64,000 nt of DNA from VFMC01 sp963791635 (GTDB lineage: Bacteria; Actinomycetota; Acidimicrobiia; Acidimicrobiales; Ilumatobacteraceae): assembly GCA_963791635.1 (NCBI GenBank), contig CAWBTC010000017.1:62001-126000 (forward strand), given 5' to 3'. The notes under the pieces are model-generated. The model was given only the letters and a program-made list of their open reading frames with translations, searched no databases and was not told the DNA's origin. Of the stretch, positions 8,368 through 16,097 are shown one piece after another. Within the stretch, counting starts at the first letter, position 1. Each line of letters opens with the position of its first letter. The translations under genes were made by a program, and so were the position numbers.

Positions 8368-9702
8368 TCAGCGGCCCTGGCGTTCGCGGATCGCGTTGGC
8401 GTGGGCGGGGAAGCCCTCGTGGTCGGCGAGGGCGAGGATCGACGGCGCCATCCGGGCGAGCGCGCGGCCGTCGGCGCGTGCCACCGCGGTGCGCTTCATG
8501 AACGTCTCGGCCGTGATGCCCGACGACACCTGCGCGAAACCGCTCGTGGGCAACGACGCCGGGCAGCCGATGACGAAGTTCGCCGCGCTGAACGGGGTGT
8601 GCTGGCCGACGAGGATCTCGCCCGCGTCGGTGAGCAGCTCGAGGGTGGCGTCCATCACCGACTCGTCGACGGCGAGCTGGAGGTGCTCGGGTGCGTACGC
8701 GTTCGCCACGCTGGCTGCGATCGCGAGATCGTCGACGAGCACACAGCCGCCGTTCATCCCGAGCGAGGCTCGGGCAGCCTCGGCACGAACGTCAGGCAGC
8801 GCAGCCAGCTGACGCTCCAGCTCGGCATCCACGCGATCGGCGAGCGCGACCGACGTGGTGATCAACACGACCGCTGAGTCCGTGCCGTGCTCGGCCTCGA
8901 TCAGGAGGTCGGCCGCGACCAGCAGCGGATCGGCGCTCGCATCCGCGATCACGACGCTCTCGGTCGGCCCGAGGAGCATCATGGTCGCGACGCCGTGGCG
9001 CTGCATCTCCACCTGGGCACAGGTGACGGCGGGGGAGCCCGGTCCGACCACCTTGCGCACCTTCGGGATCGACTCGGTGCCGAACCCCAGCGCCGCCACA
9101 CCGGCCGGACCGTTGACTCGGAACACCTCGGTGATGCCGAGCTTGCGGCAGACGGTGAGCACCGCAGGATCGACGTCACCCGCACCACCGGGCACGGGCG
9201 GCACGACGAGCGCGATCTGCGGCACGCCGGCTACCACAGCCGGGACCCCGAGCTGGTACGCCACGCTCGGATATGAGGCCTTGCCACTCGGCACGAACAG
9301 ACCGGCCGAGGCGATCGGTGAGATCTTCTCGCCGACCACGAGGCCGGGCTCGCTCTCGAAGGACCAATCGGCGGCCCGCCTGATCAGGTGTTCGTTGAAT
9401 GAGCGCACGTGGAGGATCGCATCGTCGATCGCCGCATCCACGTGGGACGGCACGCTCGCCGCATCGATCTCGTCGGCGCTCACGCGCAGCTGGTGCGGTT
9501 CGAGTTCGATTCGATCGAACCGGGCGAGCGCCCGACAGACGGCAGCATCGCCGTGCACGCGAACGTCTTCGATCAGCTCGCCGATCGATCGACGCAGCTC
9601 GGGATCGAAGATGTCGTCGAGCCCGCGGTGCAGCAGTGCGCTCCGCTCACCCACCGACATCTCGGCCCACCGCATCCGGCGCATCACACTCGGCGTGCTC
9701 AT
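8368..9702 (-). CDS. HisD-like dehydrogenase with altered metal ligands
   Basis: The 444-residue protein aligns along its whole length with histidinol dehydrogenase: GLFVPSGKASYPS, GPTESVVIAD, AEHGTDS, YAPEHLQ and the C-terminal EGFPAH are in the right order. Compared with the E. coli zinc ligands Gln259, His262, Asp360 and His419, this protein has Glu269, His272, Asn375 and His434. The catalytic Glu-His pair (E339, H340) remains, but the substrate-binding His of the NHxLPT region is Ala382. No other his gene is near. It is therefore probably a NAD-dependent dehydrogenase of the HisD superfamily acting on another alcohol, as known for the sulfopropanediol dehydrogenase HpsN, rather than the histidine enzyme. 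Confidence 0.75.
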   Translation of the reverse strand: MSTPSVMRRMRWAEMSVGERSALLHRGLDDIFDPELRRSIGELIEDVRVHGDAAVCRALARFDRIELEPHQLRVSADEIDAASVPSHVDAAIDDAILHVRSFNEHLIRRAADWSFESEPGLVVGEKISPIASAGLFVPSGKASYPSVAYQLGVPAVVAGVPQIALVVPPVPGGAGDVDPAVLTVCRKLGITEVFRVNGPAGVAALGFGTESIPKVRKVVGPGSPAVTCAQVEMQRHGVATMMLLGPTESVVIADASADPLLVAADLLIEAEHGTDSAVVLITTSVALADRVDAELERQLAALPDVRAEAARASLGMNGGCVLVDDLAIAASVANAYAPEHLQLAVDESVMDATLELLTDAGEILVGQHTPFSAANFVIGCPASLPTSGFAQVSSGITAETFMKRTAVARADGRALARMAPSILALADHEGFPAHANAIRERQGR

Positions 9703-9710
9703 CGGCCACG

Positions 9711-9716
9711 ACGGTA
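9711..9716 (-). promoter_or_regulatory. -10 box of the HisD-like gene
   Basis: On the minus strand TACCGT lies 8 nt before the ATG at 9702, a spacing that implies a transcript with almost no 5' leader. Confidence 0.4.
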
Positions 9717-9766
9717 TCGGCGCCTGCTTGCGATCACCCGTGCCCGATCGGCCCGAAGCGGACTAC

Positions 9767-9810
9767 CTCTGGACTGGCTCTGGACTGGCTCAGGACTGGC
9801 GCTGGACTAG
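9767..9810. repeat. 11-bp tandem repeat, 4 copies, containing a stop codon
   Basis: CTCTGGACTGG occurs at 9767-9777 and 9778-9788, then CTCAGGACTGG (9789-9799) and CGCTGGACTAG (9800-9810). The last copy contains the minus-strand stop codon of the SRPBCC gene (9807-9809). Confidence 0.95.
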
Positions 9811-10325
9811 CTCTCAGCTTTTTCGGCCAGCCGTTCGAGGGTGCGCTCCATGCCGGCGCGGTTGTGGCTCGCTCGGTCGGCCACCCCGCTGAGCGGCTTG
9901 CCGAGCTTGGTCACCAACCAGCCGCGCTGATCGGTCCAGGTCTCGGTGACGATGCACGCCGAGCTGTTCGCACGGCGCTCGCCACTACCGCCGTCCTCGC
10001 CACTGCCGCCGTCCTCGCCAGCGGGCTCGAAGCGATACGACCAGTGGGCGATCTTCATCGGTCCGACGGCGACGGAGAACCCGAACGAGCGGTCCGGCTC
10101 GCACTCGTCGACGATGCACACGGTGGACCAGGTCTTCTTGCCGTTGCGGTTGGCACCCGAGAAGCGGGCACCGAGCGTGGGGCCGCTCGCACCCTTGGAC
10201 CACGTCGCACCGGTCGTCTCGGGGGACCAGTGACCCATCCGGGTCACGTCGCTCACCATCTGCCACACCTTCGACACCGGCGCAGCGATTCGTCGGGTCA
10301 CACTCACAACCTGGGTGTCTGCCAT
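9807..10325 (-). CDS. SRPBCC (polyketide cyclase/START-like) family protein
   Basis: The 172-residue protein begins with the SRPBCC pattern VTRRIAAPVSKVWQMVSDVTRMGHWSPE (residues about 7-35), which forms the first strand and helices of the hydrophobic-cavity fold. Such proteins bind hydrophobic ligands; a specific role cannot be assigned. Residues about 105-120 contain a GEDGGS duplication encoded by an 18-bp repeat, placed in a loop. The start at 10325 precedes an open stretch that is a shadow of the divergent gene. The stop codon lies inside a tandem repeat. Confidence 0.8.
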   Translation of the reverse strand: MADTQVVSVTRRIAAPVSKVWQMVSDVTRMGHWSPETTGATWSKGASGPTLGARFSGANRNGKKTWSTVCIVDECEPDRSFGFSVAVGPMKIAHWSYRFEPAGEDGGSGEDGGSGERRANSSACIVTETWTDQRGWLVTKLGKPLSGVADRASHNRAGMERTLERLAEKAES

Positions 10326-10427
10326 CGTCGGGACGCTACTCGTCCCGCGGTACCCCGCAGGACGGTTCGCGACTGGGCCGGATGGCCCGTCCGGCCACGG
10401 TGCCGGAACCCTCACCGACCACACCGA

Positions 10428-10433
10428 TAGCGT
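10428..10433 (+). promoter_or_regulatory. -10 box of the PIG-L gene
   Basis: TAGCGT lies 7 nt before the GTG at 10441, consistent with leaderless transcription and supporting this start over earlier in-frame codons. Confidence 0.45.
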
Positions 10434-10440
10434 TGCGCAG

Positions 10441-11262
10441 GTGCGGCCACCTCGAGCGAAGCCCAGCGGCCAGGTGGCCGACGCGCTCGGCTCGCACCGG
10501 GTGCTGGTGGTGTCGCCGCACCTCGACGACGGCCCGCTCTCGGCGTTCGCGCTCATGTGTCGAGCCGCCGAGGTGTCGCCCGACGTGGAGTCGATCACCG
10601 TCTTCACTGCGCCGAGCGCCGATGGTGCGCCGAGCGATTGGGACCGCTACAGCGGGTTCTCGTCGAGCACCGAGGCGATGGCCTCGCGCTACGAAGAGGA
10701 CCGCTTGGCGATGGAAGTCGTGGGTGTGCGTACGCGCTACCTGGACCAGCGCGAGGAGCTGTACCGCAGGCAGGGCGACTCCGAGACAGCGGTCGCCGCG
10801 ATGCAGCAGCAGCTCCGCGACATCGTCGCCGAGCAGGATGTGCCCACCCTCTTGGCCATCCCGGCCGGACTGGGCGCCGTGCCCTCGTGGTTTCGACTCC
10901 AACGCCACAAGCTCTCGATCCCGCTGCTGCGGGTGAAGCCCGGTGGCGCGTCGCACACCGACCACCTGTTGCTGCGCAAGAACCTGCTCGGGTTTGCGCT
11001 CGATCTCGGTCCGGTGTCCTCGGTGATCGTGTACGAGGACCTGCCCTATGCCTGGGGCGGTGGCTTCGCCGACCTGGTCGCCGACCTCAACGCGAACGGC
11101 CGGCGGGCGGTGCGCGAGTCCCTGCCGGTCGACCTCGCACGAAAGGACGAGGCGTTGCGTCACTATGCCTCGCAGTACCAGATGTTCTTCCCGAAGTGGA
11201 GCGACCGCCTGGCCGACGTGTTCGAGCCGGTGGAGCACTACTGGTGGGTGACGACGAACTGA
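10441..11262 (+). CDS. PIG-L (LmbE) family deacetylase-like protein
   Basis: The 273-residue protein has the PIG-L zinc motif SPHLDDGPLSA near residue 25 and a SHTDHLLLRK segment near residue 180 that supplies the third metal-binding histidine. The family comprises N-acetylglucosaminyl-type deacetylases used in mycothiol, GPI and antibiotic pathways. The usual second Asp of the PHPDD motif is present (HLDD). The GTG at 10441 is chosen over an upstream frame extension because it follows a -10 box and clears the divergent SRPBCC promoter. The substrate is unknown; no mycothiol genes are adjacent. Confidence 0.75.
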   Translation: MRPPRAKPSGQVADALGSHRVLVVSPHLDDGPLSAFALMCRAAEVSPDVESITVFTAPSADGAPSDWDRYSGFSSSTEAMASRYEEDRLAMEVVGVRTRYLDQREELYRRQGDSETAVAAMQQQLRDIVAEQDVPTLLAIPAGLGAVPSWFRLQRHKLSIPLLRVKPGGASHTDHLLLRKNLLGFALDLGPVSSVIVYEDLPYAWGGGFADLVADLNANGRRAVRESLPVDLARKDEALRHYASQYQMFFPKWSDRLADVFEPVEHYWWVTTN

Positions 11263-11297
11263 CCCGCCGAGAAAGCGGTCGGCGAGCATCCATCAGC

Positions 11298-11303
11298 TAG
11301 GGT
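11298..11303 (+). promoter_or_regulatory. Candidate -10 box of purA
   Basis: TAGGGT lies 73 nt before the purA start. Unlike most boxes in this window it would give a leader of about 66 nt, and purA does have a ribosome binding site (GAGGAG). Confidence 0.35.
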
Positions 11304-11376
11304 CGGCACACGTTCCGGCACACCCCGGATCACCGAGAGCGGGCGTTCACCATGGCCTGCGTGTGAGGAGCGTTCT

Positions 11377-12669
11377 ATGCCGGTCACCGTCGTCGTCGGC
11401 GCCCAATGGGGCGACGAGGGCAAGGCCAAGGTCATCGACCTGCTGTCGAAAGAGCACAGCTTCGTCGTCCGCTATCAGGGCGGCCACAACGCCGGCCACA
11501 CCGTCGTGGTCGGAGACGAGCGCTACGCCCTCCAGCTCATCCCCAGCGGCATCCTCTACGACCACGTCGTCCCCGTGATCGCCAACGGGGTCGTGGTGGA
11601 CATGCCGACCCTGTTCAACGAGGTCGACACCCTCGAGCGGCGCGGCATCTCGTGCCACCGGCTCCAGGTGAGCAGCCATGCTCACCTCATCTTCCCCTGG
11701 CACCAGGCCTGGGACGCATTGTTCGAACACGGTCGTGGCGACGCCAAGATCGGCACGACGCTGAAGGGCATCGGTCCTGCGTATGCGGACAAAGCCCGTC
11801 GCGTCGGCATCCGAGCCGGCGAGGTGCTCGACCCGACCGCATTTGCGGCCATCGTGGCCGAGCGTGCTGCGATCGAGAGCGACGCGCTCGTGGCGGCGGG
11901 AGGTGAATCCCTCGATGTGGCTGCGATCGTTGCCCAGTTCAGCGAGCTCGCCGCCCGTCTTGCCCCGCACATCGCCGACACCGTCAACTTGCTCCACGAT
12001 GCGCTCGCCGGCGGCCACCACGTGCTCCTCGAGGGAGCACAGGCCACGTTCCTCGACCTCGATCACGGCACCTACCCCTACGTCACGTCGTCGAACCCGA
12101 CGGCGGGTGGTGCATGCGCAGGTACCGGCCTCGGTCCGCGCGACATCGACCGCATCGTCGGCATCACCAAGGCGTACACCACCCGCGTGGGCGCTGGTCC
12201 GTTCCCCACGGAACTGCTCGATGCCGTTGGCGATCGGCTCGTCGAGATCGGCCGCGAGTTCGGCACCGTCACGGGTCGCCGCCGCAGACCGGGCTGGATC
12301 GACTGCGTGATGCTGCGCCACGCAGTGAAGGTGAACTCGCTCACCGAGCTCGCACTCACCAAGCTCGACGTGCTCGACGGCTTCGAGACCGTGAAGGTCT
12401 GCGTGGGCTACCACGTCAACGGCAAGCGACTGGCCCACTACCCCGACCGGGTCGACCTGCTGGGTCAGGTGGAACCGGACTACATCGAGCTGCCGGGCTG
12501 GAAGCGCGAGCTGCGCAGCATGCGCCGGCCGAGCGAGCTGCCTGCTGCGGCCCGCGCGTTCGTCCAGTTGGTGGAGGCCGAGGTGGGCGTGCCGATTTCG
12601 GTCGTGGGCGTCGGCGCCGAGCGCGACGACTACCTGCACTGGGCACCCACGGTGGGTGCCGAGGGATGA
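11377..12669 (+). CDS. purA: Adenylosuccinate synthetase
   Basis: PurA joins IMP and aspartate with GTP to form adenylosuccinate, the first step from IMP to AMP. The 430-residue protein has the expected length and motifs: GAQWGDEGKAK at the N-terminus, RYQGGHNAGHT, IGTTLKGIGPAYADK and GTVTGRRRRPGW. The phosphate loop reads GKAK where GKGK is usual, a Gly-to-Ala change. GAGGAG lies 7 nt before the ATG. Its stop overlaps the purB start by four bases (ATGA), so the two AMP-branch enzymes are coupled. Confidence 0.97.
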   Translation: MPVTVVVGAQWGDEGKAKVIDLLSKEHSFVVRYQGGHNAGHTVVVGDERYALQLIPSGILYDHVVPVIANGVVVDMPTLFNEVDTLERRGISCHRLQVSSHAHLIFPWHQAWDALFEHGRGDAKIGTTLKGIGPAYADKARRVGIRAGEVLDPTAFAAIVAERAAIESDALVAAGGESLDVAAIVAQFSELAARLAPHIADTVNLLHDALAGGHHVLLEGAQATFLDLDHGTYPYVTSSNPTAGGACAGTGLGPRDIDRIVGITKAYTTRVGAGPFPTELLDAVGDRLVEIGREFGTVTGRRRRPGWIDCVMLRHAVKVNSLTELALTKLDVLDGFETVKVCVGYHVNGKRLAHYPDRVDLLGQVEPDYIELPGWKRELRSMRRPSELPAAARAFVQLVEAEVGVPISVVGVGAERDDYLHWAPTVGAEG

Positions 12670-13976
12670 TTCCCCGCTACACCACTCCGGAGATGGTGGC
12701 GGTCTTCGCCGACGCGGCGCGCTTTGGCCGTTGGCTCGAGATCGAGTTGCTCGCGACCGAGGCCCACGTTGCGCTCGGCATCGTTCCGGCCGAACACGCG
12801 GTGGCATGTCGAGCGAACGCCCCGGTGGTGGACGACGCGTTCGTCGCCTCGGTGTCCGAGCGCGAACTCGTCACCGACCACGATGTGGCTGCGTTCGTCG
12901 ACGTGGTGCAGGGCACGATCGGGGCGCCTGCCGGGGCGTGGATCCACTATGGCCTCACCAGCAGCGACGTGGTGGACACGGCGTGGTGCTGGATGCTGCG
13001 AGATGCTGCCGATCTCCTGATCGACGCGTCGACACAACTGCTCGCGACCCTGGTGGCCCTCGCTGATCGTCATCGCCACACGGTGATGATCGGCCGCACC
13101 CACGGAGTGCACGCCGAGCCGACCACGTTCGGCGCCAAGGTGGCGCTGTGGGCGCTGCAGGTGGGTCGCGACCGCGAACGACTGCGCGCGGCGCGCGAGA
13201 CCGTGTCGGTGTGCAAGCTCAGCGGCGCCGTCGGTACCTATTCGAACATCGACCCGAGCGTGGAGCGCCTCGTGGCCGAACGCCTCGGACTGTGCCCGGT
13301 TCCTGCCACCCAGGTGATCGCTCGCGATCGCCACGCCGAGTACCTCTGGGCGTGCGCCGCGGTCGGTACCACCTTGGAGCTGATCGCCGTGGAGCTCCGC
13401 CATCTGCAACGCACCGAAGTGCGCGAGGTGCAAGAAGGGTTCAAGCCCGGTCAGAAGGGATCCTCTGCGATGCCGCACAAGAAGAACCCGATCTCGGCCG
13501 AGACGATCAGCGGACTGTCCCGGGTACTGCGAGGCAACCTTCAAGCCGGCATGCAGAACGTGGCGCTGTGGCACGAACGCGATATCTCGCACAGCTCAGT
13601 TGAGCGCGTGGTGCTGCCGGATTCGTCGATGCTGGCGCACTATGTGATGCGTCGGGGGCAGAAGCTGCTCGCTGGCCTCGTCGTCGACGAAGCGAGGATG
13701 TCGACAAATCTCGCCTCGAGTCACGGGTTGGTGTTCAGTCAAGGAGTGCTGCTCGCTCTCGTGCACGCAGGACTCTCTCGCGACGACGCGTATCGGATCG
13801 TTCAGCAGGCAGCGATGCGAGCGTGGGACGAACAGACCGACTTCCGTACCCTGCTCGAAGCCGATCCGTCGGTGGCGGCACTCGGTTCTGCCGCGCTCGA
13901 CTCGGCGTTCGACCTCGACCGCTCGCTTCGCAACGTCGGCGCAGTGTTCGAAGCGCTCGACGACCTTCGTGTCTGA
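12666..13976 (+). CDS. purB: Adenylosuccinate lyase
   Basis: PurB cleaves adenylosuccinate to AMP and fumarate and also acts on SAICAR in purine synthesis. The 436-residue protein has the fumarase/aspartase superfamily signature GSSAMPHKKNP (residues about 262-272), the upstream catalytic region YGLTSSDVVDTA and GRTHGVHAEPT. The ATG overlaps the purA stop in ATGA. This is the short bacterial purB type. It completes the IMP to AMP branch with the preceding gene. Confidence 0.97.
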   Translation: MIPRYTTPEMVAVFADAARFGRWLEIELLATEAHVALGIVPAEHAVACRANAPVVDDAFVASVSERELVTDHDVAAFVDVVQGTIGAPAGAWIHYGLTSSDVVDTAWCWMLRDAADLLIDASTQLLATLVALADRHRHTVMIGRTHGVHAEPTTFGAKVALWALQVGRDRERLRAARETVSVCKLSGAVGTYSNIDPSVERLVAERLGLCPVPATQVIARDRHAEYLWACAAVGTTLELIAVELRHLQRTEVREVQEGFKPGQKGSSAMPHKKNPISAETISGLSRVLRGNLQAGMQNVALWHERDISHSSVERVVLPDSSMLAHYVMRRGQKLLAGLVVDEARMSTNLASSHGLVFSQGVLLALVHAGLSRDDAYRIVQQAAMRAWDEQTDFRTLLEADPSVAALGSAALDSAFDLDRSLRNVGAVFEALDDLRV

Positions 13977-13991
13977 CGTGACCCGGCAGGT

Positions 13992-14408
13992 TCAGCCGGC
14001 GGCGCGGCCGATCCCGGCGGCCTTCAGCACGGCGGCTTCGACGCCGACGTCACGCCATGTGGCGTAGCTGATGCCCTGACGCTGACTGTATGCCTTGGCG
14101 ACCTTCACGAACTCGGCTTCCAATGCGGTGAGGTCGACGCCGGCACTGATGGTCTCCAGTTCTTCGGTGAGGTTGCGGCGCTCTTGGATGAGTCGCAACT
14201 CCTCGAGAGGATCGGCGATGGTGAGTTCGGAGTCGATCTTGGCGAGGCGCGCCTTGATGGAATCCGGGGTGCGCTTGCGACCTCGCTTGGGCTTGTTGGC
14301 ACGCAACGCATCGAGGTACTCGCGCACCGCGCGTCCCTCGATGCGACCTGCGGCCATCGCGGCTTTGTGCTGATCGCTCAATGGATTCTTGGGACCCTTC
14401 TTTGCCAT
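13992..14408 (-). CDS. Uncharacterised small basic protein
   Basis: I do not recognise this 138-residue protein. The N-terminus (MAKKGPKNPLSDQHKAAMA) is lysine-rich, followed by a basic patch KPKRGRKRTPDSIKARL around residues 40-56 and then two long helices (ELRLIQERRNLTEELE) likely to form a coiled coil. The C-terminus ISYATWRDVGVEAAVLKAAGI resembles a helix-turn-helix-like or E3-binding-like end seen in some actinobacterial nucleoid proteins. A DNA-binding role is a guess from charge and layout. The start is supported by TACGCT 7 nt upstream. It is convergent with purB and divergent from tesB. Confidence 0.7.
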   Translation of the reverse strand: MAKKGPKNPLSDQHKAAMAAGRIEGRAVREYLDALRANKPKRGRKRTPDSIKARLAKIDSELTIADPLEELRLIQERRNLTEELETISAGVDLTALEAEFVKVAKAYSQRQGISYATWRDVGVEAAVLKAAGIGRAAG

Positions 14409-14415
14409 GAGCCCA

Positions 14416-14421
14416 AGCGTA
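14416..14421 (-). promoter_or_regulatory. -10 box for the small basic protein
   Basis: TACGCT on the minus strand ends 7 nt before the ATG at 14408, a leaderless spacing. Confidence 0.45.
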
Positions 14422-14555
14422 GCCACAGACATGAGCTGGATCTCGCATCCCGTTCATTGTTTCCAATTCGCTGGGAACGGCTGTCGGAACTGAGCCCGTC
14501 GCTCCCGGGGCGACCGATCGGCGAACGGCGCCGGCCGAGTAGCGTCGCCGTCGAC

Positions 14556-15422
14556 ATGGATCTCGGTGCACTGTTCGAACTCGTCCCACACGGCCCTGAC
14601 ACCTTCGTCGGCGTCGGCCCGAAGTATCCCTGGGGTGGCCTCTTCGGTGGCCAGATCGTCGCCCAGGCGCTGCGCGCCGCGTCCGGCACCGTCGACCCCG
14701 AGCTCGAACCGCACTCGCTGCGCGCGTACTTCATCCGCCGAGGCGACCACACCGAGCCGATCCGCTACGAGGTCGACCGGATCCGCAACGGCCGCAGCTT
14801 CTGCACGCGGCGCGTGGTGGCCCGCCAGGCGGTCGGCGCGATCTTGAACCTCGAGGCCTCGTTTCAGCGCCCCGAACCGGCGGCCGACCTCCAGACGATG
14901 TCCATGCCGCTCGGCATCCCCGGTCCCGACGAGTGCGCCGAGGACACCTGGACCACCTCGTTCGCCCGTCGTCCGGTGTCCCAGGAGGCCCTCCTCGCGG
15001 CAGGTGCGCTCGGCGCCGGCCGTGTGGCCGCATGGTTGAAGGTGAACGACGTCGTCGCTCCCGACGAACTCGTTCACCGGTGCTGGCTCGCATACATGAG
15101 CGACGACATCCCGACCGACTCGGTGCGCCGAGCGCTCGCGGAGAGCGAGGACCCGCCGGTCACCGACATCGACACCTGGTGGCAGGGAAGCTTCGCGGCG
15201 AGCCTCGATCACACCGTGTGGTTCCACCGCCGGATGCGCGTCGACGAGTGGCACCTGTACGACTTCGCCTGCCACGGGTACGTCGGCGGTCGCGGCGTGT
15301 CGGTCGGCCACGTGTTCACCACCGACGGCGTCCACGTGGCGACGGTCGCACAGGAAGTACTCGTGCGTCGTGGCCGGGCCGCCGCCCCGGTGCCCGAGGC
15401 CGGCGCGAACCCCGGCGAGTAG
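14556..15422 (+). CDS. tesB: Acyl-CoA thioesterase II
   Basis: TesB hydrolyses acyl-CoA to free fatty acid and CoA. The 288-residue protein is a double hotdog: the first half contains GGLFGGQIVAQALRAA and LRAYFIRRGDH, the second half contains SLDHTVWFHR and LYDFACHGYVGGRGV. The catalytic set Asp/Thr/Gln of TesB maps to the second half, where SLDHTVWFHR holds the Asp. The stop codon TAG doubles as the start of the pyrE -10 box. The ATG at 14556 is chosen by homology; the frame is open far upstream through the divergent gene. Confidence 0.9.
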   Translation: MDLGALFELVPHGPDTFVGVGPKYPWGGLFGGQIVAQALRAASGTVDPELEPHSLRAYFIRRGDHTEPIRYEVDRIRNGRSFCTRRVVARQAVGAILNLEASFQRPEPAADLQTMSMPLGIPGPDECAEDTWTTSFARRPVSQEALLAAGALGAGRVAAWLKVNDVVAPDELVHRCWLAYMSDDIPTDSVRRALAESEDPPVTDIDTWWQGSFAASLDHTVWFHRRMRVDEWHLYDFACHGYVGGRGVSVGHVFTTDGVHVATVAQEVLVRRGRAAAPVPEAGANPGE

Positions 15423-15425
15423 GGT
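15420..15425 (+). promoter_or_regulatory. -10 box of pyrE overlapping the tesB stop
   Basis: TAGGGT lies 8 nt before the pyrE GTG start, and its first three bases are the tesB stop codon TAG. This suggests pyrE has its own promoter inside the end of tesB, in addition to readthrough. Confidence 0.4.
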
Positions 15426-15433
15426 CGGCCGGC

Positions 15434-16027
15434 GTGTCGTCGTTCACGGACCCCGCCCGCCAGGATCTCCCCCCGCTCGACCCGGCCCGCCATGCACTGC
15501 GCGAGCACGTGCTGCGTCACAGCGTGAAGCGCGGGGACTTCACCCTGAAATCGGGTGCGAAGAGCACCTGGTTCCTCGACACCAAACAGACTGCCTGTCG
15601 ACCCGACGGGGTGCTCCTCATGGCCGACGTGGCACTCTCGCTGATCCCCGCCGACGCCACCGCAATCGGCGGTCTCACGGTCGGTGCCGACCCGGTCGCC
15701 TACGCCGTCGCTGCGATCGGCGCGACGCGCGGCTTCACGCTCAAGAGCTTCACCGTTCGCAAGGAGGCCAAGGACCACGGCGTCACGGGGCGTCTCGCCG
15801 GTGCATTGGAGCCGGGTGACCGGGTGGTGATCACCGAGGACACCGTCACCCGTGGCACCTCACCCCTGGAGGCCGTCGAGGTCGTGCGCGAGTTCGGTGC
15901 CGTGCCCGTGCTCATCACCGTCATCGTCGACCGAGGTGGCACGTGCGGTGCGATGGCCGAGGCGGCCGGGGTGCCGTTCGTCCCGATGCTGACCGCGCTC
16001 GACCTCGGGTTCGGGTTCGGCACCTGA
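15434..16027 (+). CDS. pyrE: Orotate phosphoribosyltransferase
   Basis: PyrE converts orotate and PRPP to OMP in pyrimidine synthesis. The 197-residue protein has the expected size, an N-terminal LKSGAKSTWFLDTKQ, the KxxK loop FTVRKEAKDHG and the PRPP-binding motif VITEDTVTRGTSP. The motif is a slight variant of the usual D-D-V-x-T-x-G pattern but retains Glu-Asp and Thr. The GTG start is supported by the -10 box 8 nt upstream. No other pyr gene is in the window. Confidence 0.92.
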   Translation: MSSFTDPARQDLPPLDPARHALREHVLRHSVKRGDFTLKSGAKSTWFLDTKQTACRPDGVLLMADVALSLIPADATAIGGLTVGADPVAYAVAAIGATRGFTLKSFTVRKEAKDHGVTGRLAGALEPGDRVVITEDTVTRGTSPLEAVEVVREFGAVPVLITVIVDRGGTCGAMAEAAGVPFVPMLTALDLGFGFGT

Positions 16028-16039
16028 CGCACTCTCACC

Positions 16040-16090
16040 GCGTCACGCCGCGCCCTCACAGCCTCACACCGCGTCACACCGCGTCACACC
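16040..16090. repeat. 10-bp tandem repeat after pyrE
   Basis: GCGTCACACC occurs at 16071-16080 and 16081-16090, preceded by the one-mismatch copy GCCTCACACC (16061-16070) and a diverged copy at 16040-16049. The array fills the 70-bp gap between the convergent pyrE and the cyclic-di-GMP gene. Confidence 0.9.
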
Positions 16091-16097
16091 GCGTCGG

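Noticed and set aside
8368..9702. Plain annotation as hisD of histidine biosynthesis
   Set aside because: Two zinc ligands and one substrate His are changed and no his genes are nearby; HisD superfamily is as far as the sequence allows.
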